Source of the DNA: an uncultured Sphingomonadales bacterium
GTDB lineage: Bacteria; Pseudomonadota; Alphaproteobacteria; Sphingomonadales; Sphingomonadaceae
DNA length: 5,702 nucleotides
Assembly (NCBI GenBank): GCA_937898535.1
Contig: CALDKP010000097.1
Coordinates: 1-5,702, forward strand
Reading direction: 5' to 3'
In this document: in pieces, positions 1 through 5,702 of the stretch
Layout: each line of letters starts with the position of its first letter
How positions within the stretch are numbered: the stretch's first letter is position 1
Position numbers and translations under genes: made by a program
The notes under the pieces: generated by a model
What the model was told of the DNA's origin: nothing
What the model saw: the letters and a program-made list of their open reading frames with translations, nothing else
Databases searched by the model: none

Positions 1-50
1 GATCTACACAGGCGAAGACACTCTTTCCCTACACGACGCTCTTCCGATCT
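1..50 (+). other. Illumina P5/TruSeq adapter with i5 index (sequencing artefact)
   Basis: These 50 bases are synthetic. Positions 1-9 (GATCTACAC) are the end of the Illumina P5 flow-cell sequence. Positions 10-17 (AGGCGAAG) sit exactly where the 8-base i5 index goes and match a TruSeq HT i5 index as I remember the list. Positions 18-50 are the 33-base TruSeq read-1 primer site, from ACACTCTTTCCC to CTCTTCCGATCT. The genomic insert starts at 51, immediately after the terminal CGATCT. The adapter points into the contig, as expected if a library molecule's 5' end was left untrimmed and assembled. It interrupts hfq, and nothing in 1-50 should be annotated as biology. Confidence 0.98.
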
Positions 51-533
51 ATCCACGCCCTGATTATATTCGGCGAGATTGACAGGATTTGCAGGCTGAA
101 TAGTGGATATTGCATGCTTATACACCAGCTGCGTCGTACCGTCGCGTTCGAGCAAAACCGAAAACAGGTCATAAGCCACAATACCGCCCTGAAGCATCAC
201 ACCATTGACAAGGAACGTCGTGACAGGTTCATTCTTGTCGCACATAGCATGCAAGAAAACATCCTGCAGCATACCTGCACGGTGGCTTATACGGCTCATC
301 ATGTCATCGAACACCGACCGATCGGGCGAGACAGATGGCATAATCGTGGAAATGCTGTGCTTATAGACCAGCTGGGACATGCCATCGCGGCGCAATAGCA
401 CGGAGAAGTTGTCAAACCAGGTGACGACGCCCTGAAGCTTCACACCTTTGACCAGAAACATGGTCACCGGCGTTTTTGATTTTCTGAGGGAGTTCAGAAA
501 CAGATCTTGCAGTCCGTTATTCTTTTCAGTCAT
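51..533 (-). CDS. hfq: RNA chaperone Hfq with two tandem Sm-like domains, 3' end missing
   Basis: Hfq is a cytoplasmic ring-forming Sm-like protein that pairs small RNAs with mRNAs. The ATG at 533-531 opens MTEKNNGLQDLFLN, a typical Hfq N-terminus. The 161 visible codons hold two Hfq domains: residues about 8-67 and 89-148, joined by a linker of about 21 residues. I count 36 identities over 60 aligned positions with no gap. Both keep LQD.FL, G(V).LQG, FSVLL and the Sm2 signature YKH (residues 57-59 and 138-140). Domain 1 keeps a basic rim (LRKSK) and the distal lysine (VKLQG). Domain 2 has MCDKN and VMLQG instead. Ordinary Hfq is about 70-100 residues with one domain. No stop is reached: the frame runs into the adapter at 50, so the C-terminus is unknown. 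It lies 112 bases downstream of ntrX, the usual alphaproteobacterial position. The ribosome site is weak (GGAT about 12 bases before ATG). Confidence 0.95.
90..512 (-). repeat. Tandem duplication of the Hfq Sm-like unit inside hfq
   Basis: Two homologous coding units, 333-512 (residues 8-67) and 90-269 (residues 89-148), repeat with a period of exactly 81 codons. At DNA level most of the repeat has diverged. The best conserved stretch encodes the G-V-x-L-Q-G turn: 428-446 and 185-203 differ at one base in 19. Strong nucleotide divergence with conserved protein core indicates an old duplication under selection, not an assembly duplication. Confidence 0.9.
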
Positions 534-545
534 TATTATTATCCG

Positions 546-551
546 ATTATA
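546..551 (-). promoter_or_regulatory. Possible -10 box (TATAAT) upstream of hfq
   Basis: On the minus strand, 551-546 reads TATAAT, a perfect sigma-70 -10 hexamer within an AT-rich stretch (534-560) that contrasts with the flanking coding DNA. The best upstream partner is poor: TTAAGC at 572-567, 15 bases away, matches TTGACA at three positions. Transcription starting about 7 bases downstream would leave a leader of only about 5 bases before the hfq ATG, so the message would be nearly leaderless. The motif may be a coincidence of AT-rich sequence; hfq may instead be read from ntrX or from a promoter in the 3' end of ntrX. Confidence 0.25.
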
Positions 552-645
552 TTTTTGTTATGCTCGGCTTAACGGGAGACCCTGAAAGGGTATGAGCAGA
601 GGCAATGCCGCATATACACGAGGACGGCCGCCTGCGCAATTGGTG

Positions 646-2046
646 TCATGCGTCGCTATCTTCTCCAACCTCTAGACCGTTTTTCCTTACGGAAATGCCA
701 AGTAGTTTTAGCTTGCGATGCAGTGCAGAACGCTCCATCCCGACAAAGGCCGCAGTCTTTGAAATATTGCCGGAAAACCGCTTAATCTGAACGCGCAGAT
801 ATTCGCGTTCAAACGCTTCGCGCGCCTCACGCAAGGGCGCGCCCATCAACGACGTGACATTATGCTCCGTGCCTTCATAGCTGTTGATGATTTCCGACGG
901 CAGCATATCCGCGTCAATCATATGTATCCGGTTTGCGGGCGCCAATATGATCGTCCGCTCTATGATATTCCGCAACTGGCGTACATTTCCCGGCCACTCA
1001 CACGCCTGCAATGCAGCCATGGCGTCATCGGAAAAATACGGCGGTGAAATGCGATGTTCCGATGCAAACCGCGCCGCATAATGATTGGCGAGATCCGGAA
1101 TATCCTCCCGACGACCAGATAATGGCGGAATTTCAACGGGCACAACATTTAAGCGATAGAAGAGATCCTCACGAAAGCGCCCTTCGGCAATCTCAATCGC
1201 CAAATCACGCGCAGTGGCCGAGACAAAGCGAACATCGACACGAATTTGCCGGTCGCCCCCTACCCGCACAAAGCTTTGGTCGGTTAAAACACGCAAAATC
1301 TTGCCCTGCGTGGTCCACGGCATGTCCGCAACTTCGTCGAGAAACAACGTGCCGCCATGCGCTTTTTCCAACATGCCGGCCTGCACAAGCCGGCCATCTT
1401 TTTCGATACCGAACAGCTCTTCATCAAAGCGTTCGGGGGATAGGCGGGCGGCGCTCACCGAGACAAAGGCGGAGTCTGAACGCGGGCTCCAGCTATGGAG
1501 CAAGCGGGCAGCAACCTCTTTGCCAACGCCAGCGGGGCCAGTGATCAGCATCCGGCTACCCGTGCCTGCAACTTTCTTCAGTGTGGCGCGCACCGCGTTG
1601 ATGGCGGCGGATGATCCGGTGAGTTCCTCCGAATGCCCTACCCGCGCCTTTAGCGCCGCGTTTTCAGCGCGAAGGCGTTCAGTCTCGGTCGCTTTCGAAA
1701 CCAAGTGCAAAAGCTTGCTGGCTTCGAATGGCTTTTCGATAAAGTCCGCCGCGCCATGACCAATGGCGGCAACCGCGGTGTCGATATTGCCATGCCCCGA
1801 AAAGACGATAACGGGGATCTGTGGGTCGCGCATCTTTATAGCGCGCAGCAACTCAATACCATCCATGGACGACCCGCGCAGCCACACGTCCAGAAGGATA
1901 AGTGATGGCAACCGCTCGTCCAGTGCGGCCAATGCCTCATCGGCCGAGGCGGCGGTTCTCGTGCCATATCCTTCGTCATCAAGGACGCCGGAGACCAAGT
2001 CCCGAATGTCTTGCTCGTCGTCTACAATCAATATGTCGAGTGCCAT
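646..2046 (-). CDS. ntrX: NtrX, response regulator of the NtrY/NtrX two-component system
   Basis: This 466-residue cytoplasmic regulator is the expected partner of the adjacent kinase NtrY. An N-terminal receiver (about 1-120) has acidic D9/D10, phosphoacceptor D53 (LLDVW), S83 and K105. An AAA+ domain (about 141-370) follows, with Walker A GPAGVGKE (170-177), Walker B GGTLFLDE (231-238), FREDLFYRLN (291-300) and sensor II WPGNVRQLRN (351-360). A Fis-type helix-turn-helix ends the protein (about 427-451). The GAFTGA loop that contacts sigma-54 is absent: the span between LFG (211-213) and Walker B is 17 residues, against 21 in the NtrC of this window. Alphaproteobacterial NtrX proteins commonly lack this loop and regulate without sigma-54, so this is a family trait. 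The ATG lies one base after the ntrY stop, with AGG six bases upstream inside ntrY, implying translational coupling. In this family it governs nitrogen metabolism, respiration and envelope functions; the exact regulon here is unknown. Confidence 0.95.
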   Translation of the reverse strand: MALDILIVDDEQDIRDLVSGVLDDEGYGTRTAASADEALAALDERLPSLILLDVWLRGSSMDGIELLRAIKMRDPQIPVIVFSGHGNIDTAVAAIGHGAADFIEKPFEASKLLHLVSKATETERLRAENAALKARVGHSEELTGSSAAINAVRATLKKVAGTGSRMLITGPAGVGKEVAARLLHSWSPRSDSAFVSVSAARLSPERFDEELFGIEKDGRLVQAGMLEKAHGGTLFLDEVADMPWTTQGKILRVLTDQSFVRVGGDRQIRVDVRFVSATARDLAIEIAEGRFREDLFYRLNVVPVEIPPLSGRREDIPDLANHYAARFASEHRISPPYFSDDAMAALQACEWPGNVRQLRNIIERTIILAPANRIHMIDADMLPSEIINSYEGTEHNVTSLMGAPLREAREAFEREYLRVQIKRFSGNISKTAAFVGMERSALHRKLKLLGISVRKNGLEVGEDSDA

Positions 2047-2047
2047 G

Positions 2048-4312
2048 TTAGCCTATAACCTCATCTGAATTGACTGCTGGCGGGGCCGCGTTCAACTTCC
2101 CTACCCGCAATGCCACGATTTCCGGATTGAACTTCAACGTCACAACCGCACCTTCTGGTTGGTTATCCGACAGAGAAATCTCTCCAAAATGCTCTTCAAT
2201 AATCTTCTTAACGATAGCGAGGCCAAGCCCGGAGCCCGTTGCCCGGTTGGTGATATAGGGTTCCATGATGCGCTGACGATCCGACGGCAGGCCAATGCCA
2301 TTATCAGCAATCCGGATGATTAAACCATCATCCTCAACAATCAGATCGACAACTATCGCGCCATCAACTTCGACCGTTTTCTTTTTCTCTTCAATCGATT
2401 CAACCGCATTTTTCAGAATGTTCGTTATCGCCTGCCCCAATTGTCGGCGGTCGGAGATCAAAGTCGGGAATGGGCCATCCTGATTATAGGTGAAGCGGAT
2501 GTCTGGGTGCGCCACCTCAAACAAGAATATTGCATGCCCCACAATGTCATGCACATTCTCTGCCCGGAACAAAGGCTTTGGCATCCGCGCGAAGGACGAG
2601 AATTCATCGACAATGTTTCGCAAGTCCCCGACTTGGCGCACGATGGTGCTGGTCAGCTGCGTGAATATCGCTTCATCTTGGGCAATGTGCTTGCCAAAGC
2701 GACGCTGAAGACGCTCTGCCGCCAATTGGATTGGCGTCAGCGGGTTTTTGATTTCGTGCGCGATCCGGCGGGCGACATCGGACCATGCCGCGCGACGTTG
2801 ATCGGCAAGCTGCTGGCTTATGTCTTCAAAGGTGACCACACTGCCCTGCTCGCGTGGAGACACCGTGACGGCGACCGTCAGCGGCTTTGGTCCATCGCCA
2901 AGCTGCACGACACCGCGTGGGCTTTCAATAGCCAAAGCGGCGAGCGCGGGCGCAACCACTTCAAACTTTTGGCCAACGATAGTATCGGATTCATGCTTCA
3001 GCAGTTTTTCCGCGGTGGAATTCGCCAGCTGGACCACGCCATTGCCATCGACTGAAACCACACCTGCCGATACCGATTCCAGCACGGCCTCGATAAACAA
3101 ACGCCGCTCACCCAACTGATGATTGGTGGCGAGCAATGCGCCCGTTTGCTGCTGTAGTCGCTCGGTCATGCGGTTGAACGATTGCGAAAGGAAACCAACT
3201 TCATCATCGCGAAACTGATCTTCAGTGACCCGAGCGGAAAGGTCGCCGTCCGCAATTCTTTGTGCGGCATCCACCAGATTGTTGACCGGCCTTACCAATC
3301 GGTCCGCGACGCGCAGGGCAATCCAAAGCGTGATGCCAATAATCATCAGCGACACAAAATAGAGCGCAAGGTTGAACTGGATTTGCAACGCCCGCGAACG
3401 CGCAACCATTTTGTCATAGTCTTTCAGGACTGACTGGGCTTTTTCGCCGAGCGCGAATGAAGGCACGGACAACGCCCGGCTAGTATAAAGATAACTGCGG
3501 GGTGCATCGAACAAGACCGTAACTGCTTCAATCCGGTCTGCACGATTGGCGATAACAACGCCCTCGCCTGCGTTTAACTTGGCGAGTATATCACGTGCGA
3601 TCCAGTCTTGCTTTCGGTCGTCATTTTCAGTTGCGACCGCTTCAGTCCGCTGAACACCGTCTGCGCCAACTGAAACAATCGCGGACTCGCTTAATCTGCG
3701 CCTGAAGACCTGTTCCAGATAATAGCTCAGGAAAGCGGGATCGTCTGGATTGGTCTGGCCCAAAGCGTTTCTGAAATCCCCCGCCATAGTAAGGGTTTCG
3801 TCGCCGACATCCTTGGCATTTACTTCATAATAGCCCTTGGCGAGCTCACCCGCATTTTCGAGCATGCCGCGTGCCGAACCCGAGAACCAGAATTGCACAC
3901 CGCTTTGGAAAAGCAATGAGGCAAAGATAACCAACAGGACGGTCGGAACGGCCGTAATCGCCGAAAATATTCCCACCAAACGGACGTGGAGCAATTGCTT
4001 GCTGCCGATGTTGCTATTCTCTGCCCGCTTGAGCGCCACGCGCCGCCCGAACAGAACCAGAAGCAATGTTGCTGGCAATAGGTTGCTCACCAACATAGTT
4101 GCAGAGGCAGCCGGTGCCAAAGGCTCCGACTGCGGCCCTTGGTCGATGAGCAATATCGCTGTCACAACGCCGGCAACGACGAGCATTACCCCACTGGCGA
4201 TTTCCAGAAATTTGATCGATTGGCTGTTGCCCAGCAGGTCGGCAAGCCATTCAAAAAGACGACGAACAGCGGAAGGTGAACCTGTATCCTCCGCTAATCC
4301 GATTGTTGCCAT
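2048..4312 (-). CDS. ntrY: NtrY, membrane-bound sensor histidine kinase
   Basis: NtrY senses an extracytoplasmic or membrane signal and phosphorylates NtrX. The 754 residues match the family's usual size and order. There are four predicted membrane segments (about 35-56, 72-90, 111-135 and 314-333), with a periplasmic domain of about 175 residues between the third and fourth. HAMP (about 334-387), PAS (about 402-500), the dimerisation/phosphoacceptor helix with H519 in AHEIKNP, and a C-terminal ATPase domain follow. The N box is NILKNAVE (631-638), the G1 box is DNGIGLP (670-676) and the G2 box is GSGLGLAI (693-700), so the catalytic centre looks intact. The ATG at 4312-4310 has no clear Shine-Dalgarno sequence; an ATG at 4331-4329 is out of frame. 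It follows ntrC after an 82-base gap and is one base from ntrX, so the pair is surely cotranscribed. No frameshift or composition anomaly is visible. Confidence 0.95.
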   Translation of the reverse strand: MATIGLAEDTGSPSAVRRLFEWLADLLGNSQSIKFLEIASGVMLVVAGVVTAILLIDQGPQSEPLAPAASATMLVSNLLPATLLLVLFGRRVALKRAENSNIGSKQLLHVRLVGIFSAITAVPTVLLVIFASLLFQSGVQFWFSGSARGMLENAGELAKGYYEVNAKDVGDETLTMAGDFRNALGQTNPDDPAFLSYYLEQVFRRRLSESAIVSVGADGVQRTEAVATENDDRKQDWIARDILAKLNAGEGVVIANRADRIEAVTVLFDAPRSYLYTSRALSVPSFALGEKAQSVLKDYDKMVARSRALQIQFNLALYFVSLMIIGITLWIALRVADRLVRPVNNLVDAAQRIADGDLSARVTEDQFRDDEVGFLSQSFNRMTERLQQQTGALLATNHQLGERRLFIEAVLESVSAGVVSVDGNGVVQLANSTAEKLLKHESDTIVGQKFEVVAPALAALAIESPRGVVQLGDGPKPLTVAVTVSPREQGSVVTFEDISQQLADQRRAAWSDVARRIAHEIKNPLTPIQLAAERLQRRFGKHIAQDEAIFTQLTSTIVRQVGDLRNIVDEFSSFARMPKPLFRAENVHDIVGHAIFLFEVAHPDIRFTYNQDGPFPTLISDRRQLGQAITNILKNAVESIEEKKKTVEVDGAIVVDLIVEDDGLIIRIADNGIGLPSDRQRIMEPYITNRATGSGLGLAIVKKIIEEHFGEISLSDNQPEGAVVTLKFNPEIVALRVGKLNAAPPAVNSDEVIG

Positions 4313-4394
4313 AAAGACACTGTGGCACTCATTGCGTTACCTGAAAAGCACAAAATTGCCCTTCAAACGCTATATATCTTGGTGAAACACCGTT

Positions 4395-5555
4395 CTAACG
4401 CCCCCCGGCGGGACCAATCCCATAATCGGTCAGTTTTTTGCGCAGCGTGTTGCGGTTGATACCAAGCAAGGCTGCGGCCTTAAGCTGGTTGCCTTTGACT
4501 TGCTTCATCACATGCTGGAGCAACGGAATTTCAAACTGGGCCAAAGCGCGCGGATATAGCTTCTCGCGGAGATTCCCACGTTGCCTCTGGTCACGCAGGA
4601 ATTGCGCAACAGCGGCTTCGAAGCTTGCGCCTTGGATCGGCGGGTCAACATCATGCGCAGGCTCCACAAACTGGTGGATCGTGCCTTCTGTGATCGTATC
4701 TTCCCGGCACAACAATGCCAGGCGATAAATAAGGTTCTTCAGCTCGCGGATATTTCCGCGCCAGGGCATTGCCATCAATTGCCCAACCGCCCCATCGTCG
4801 ATTTTGCGCATGGGCAGACCGTCCTTTGCCGCCATCATCAAAAAATGTTGGGCCAGCAAGCCGATGTCTTCGGTGCGGTCGCGCAGCGGTGGCATCTCAA
4901 TGGGCACGACGTTCAGGCGGTAGAACAGATCCTCCCGAAACCCGCCCTTTTCGATCAAGGCGGCCAGGTTCTGGTTTGTCGCCGCGACGATGCGGACATC
5001 AAGGCGGATACTCGCTTTTCCGCCAATCCGGCTGATGACACCGCTTTGCAGCGCACGCAAAAGGCGGGTCTGTGCGTGCATTGGCATGTCGCCAATTTCA
5101 TCGAGGAATAATGTGCCGCCTTGGGCCTGTTCAAACCGACCGATGGATTGGCCAACGGCTCCGGTAAACGCGCCTTTTTCGTGACCGAACAGCTCCGCCT
5201 CAATCAATTCGCTCGGGATCGCCGCCATGTTGACCGCGACAAATGGCCCGGTTTTGCGGTGCCCCAGATTGTGGATCGCTTCGGCCACCAGTTCCTTGCC
5301 CGTCCCGCTTTCGCCGGTGATGAAGACGGTCGCCATCGACCGTGCGACGGAATTGATCGTACCGTGGATGCGCTTCATCGCCTCAGACGAGCCGATGAAA
5401 CCCGAGCCTTCGGCAACCTGCCCGGCGCCTATATGCCCGCCATTCTGGGCATGCTGCAATTGCTGCAGCAGACCGAAATGAGCGAGCGGCAGTGCGATTA
5501 TGTGGCCAAAGCCCATGCCGCAGCGCTGAAGCAGGGCGCGGCGGGAAAGGGTCAA
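4395..5555 (-). CDS. ntrC: NtrC-type sigma-54 activator lacking its receiver domain; N-terminal part doubtful
   Basis: From about residue 53 (GFIGSSEAM) this is a normal NtrC-family protein, identified as NtrC by its place before ntrYX. It has Walker A GESGTGKE (81-88), the sigma-54 contact loop GAFTGA (128-133), Walker B GGTLFLDE (146-153), sensor I RIVAATN (188-194), arginine-finger region FREDLFYRLN (206-215), sensor II RGNIREL (266-272) and a Fis-type helix-turn-helix (about 352-378). Full NtrC is about 480 residues with a receiver of about 120; that domain, including the phosphoacceptor aspartate, is missing. The frame can be extended only to a TTG at 5555-5553, and residues 1-52 are rich in H, G, Q and R, contain a single acidic residue and do not look like a receiver or NtrC linker. 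The reliable part is therefore 4395 to about 5400. I think this is a true ntrC cut by an assembly join or rearrangement. A receiver-less activator is less likely because upstream GC and coding character also change. Confidence 0.85.
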   Translation of the reverse strand: MTLSRRALLQRCGMGFGHIIALPLAHFGLLQQLQHAQNGGHIGAGQVAEGSGFIGSSEAMKRIHGTINSVARSMATVFITGESGTGKELVAEAIHNLGHRKTGPFVAVNMAAIPSELIEAELFGHEKGAFTGAVGQSIGRFEQAQGGTLFLDEIGDMPMHAQTRLLRALQSGVISRIGGKASIRLDVRIVAATNQNLAALIEKGGFREDLFYRLNVVPIEMPPLRDRTEDIGLLAQHFLMMAAKDGLPMRKIDDGAVGQLMAMPWRGNIRELKNLIYRLALLCREDTITEGTIHQFVEPAHDVDPPIQGASFEAAVAQFLRDQRQRGNLREKLYPRALAQFEIPLLQHVMKQVKGNQLKAAALLGINRNTLRKKLTDYGIGPAGGR

Positions 5556-5702
5556 GCCGCCTCAAACCCGATGCGGCGGCGCAGGAATTGGGTGGCGCGG
5601 TCAGACACCGCGCGCGCATCGCCCCCCGCATGCGCCAGCGCCACCTCCACCCGGCGCGCGGGCAGCAGCTCGCCCGCCCGCTCGGCCCATTCCACCGCCG
5701 TC
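5552..5702 (-). CDS. tsaE: Probable C-terminal fragment of TsaE (tRNA t6A biosynthesis ATPase)
   Basis: An open frame enters at the window edge and ends at a TGA (5554-5552) after 49 residues. The beginning, VEWAERAGELLP, followed by a V-x-V-A-L strand, resembles the end of TsaE (YjeE), where a W-x-E-R segment and an L-P turn precede a final beta strand. TsaE is the P-loop ATPase that works with TsaB and TsaD in making N6-threonylcarbamoyladenosine on tRNAs. The P-loop is outside the window, so the call rests on a short tail. Codons end almost always in G or C and the region is about 75% GC, well above the ntr genes. Its TGA overlaps the TTG that nominally starts the ntrC frame. TsaE is not the normal neighbour of ntrC (ntrB is), which supports a different genomic origin. 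Confidence 0.5.
   Translation of the reverse strand, partial: TAVEWAERAGELLPARRVEVALAHAGGDARAVSDRATQFLRRRIGFEAA

Noticed and set aside
114..398. Plus-strand open frame opposite hfq
   Set aside because: It is the antisense of the two Hfq domains; its repeated YTPAL/LIDQL-like segments merely mirror the duplicated Hfq coding sequence.
579..591. Short perfect hairpin ACCCT-GAA-AGGGT between ntrX and hfq, considered as a terminator after ntrX
   Set aside because: Only five base pairs, no T-run following on the minus strand, and a competing GGG-AGA-CCC fold overlaps it. Not enough for an intrinsic terminator.
1011..1544. Long plus-strand open frames opposite ntrX (also 1214-1759) and opposite ntrY (2441-3055)
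   Set aside because: They lie wholly antisense to well-supported genes with intact motifs, and their peptides show no recognisable domain and biased, shadow-like composition.
4323..4336. TGGCAC...TTGC on the plus strand between ntrC and ntrY, resembling a sigma-54 -24/-12 promoter
   Set aside because: The GG and GC dinucleotides are 8 bases apart instead of 10, and it faces away from ntrY, towards the 3' end of ntrC.
5530..5555. Twin-arginine-like start (LSRRALLQ) at the N-terminus of the ntrC frame, suggesting an exported protein
   Set aside because: A cytoplasmic DNA-binding activator would not be exported, the start is a TTG overlapping another gene's stop, and the segment probably does not belong to ntrC.

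Overview
The window is a fragment of an alphaproteobacterial chromosome, most likely from the order Sphingomonadales. Two things point there: the minus-strand gene order ntrC - ntrY - ntrX - hfq, which is the classic alphaproteobacterial Ntr block, and an Hfq made of two fused Sm-like domains, an arrangement I recall from sphingomonads. The core is moderate in GC (about 52-58% in the lines I counted). Genus cannot be assigned from this window alone.

Layout from left to right, with all genes on the minus strand so that transcription runs right to left. Positions 1-50 are not biological: they are an Illumina P5/TruSeq adapter with an 8-base i5 index, fused to the contig end. Positions 51-533 are a tandem-domain hfq cut off at its 3' end by that adapter. 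Positions 534-645 are a short, partly AT-rich gap with a possible promoter. Positions 646-2046 are ntrX (response regulator without a GAFTGA loop), and 2048-4312 are ntrY (membrane histidine kinase); these two are separated by one base. Positions 4313-4394 are an 82-base gap. From 4395 to about 5400 lie the AAA+ and DNA-binding domains of an NtrC-type sigma-54 activator. Where its receiver domain should be, the sequence changes character: about 5402-5551 resembles no NtrC N-terminus, and 5552-5702 is about 75% GC and reads as the C-terminal tail of a TsaE-like protein on the minus strand.

Functionally, NtrY/NtrX form a two-component pair for nitrogen and redox or envelope signals. NtrC is the partner of NtrB, which would be expected upstream but is absent here, and it activates sigma-54 promoters. 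Hfq, at the end of the block, is the global sRNA/mRNA chaperone. The most interesting biological item is the tandem Hfq: both halves keep the fold and the YKH motif, but the second half has lost the basic rim patch and the distal-face lysine. The most important technical points are the adapter at the left end and a probable assembly join or rearrangement near 5400-5552 at the right end. I see no mobile element, CRISPR array, tRNA or rRNA, and no convincing new system beyond the divergent double Hfq.
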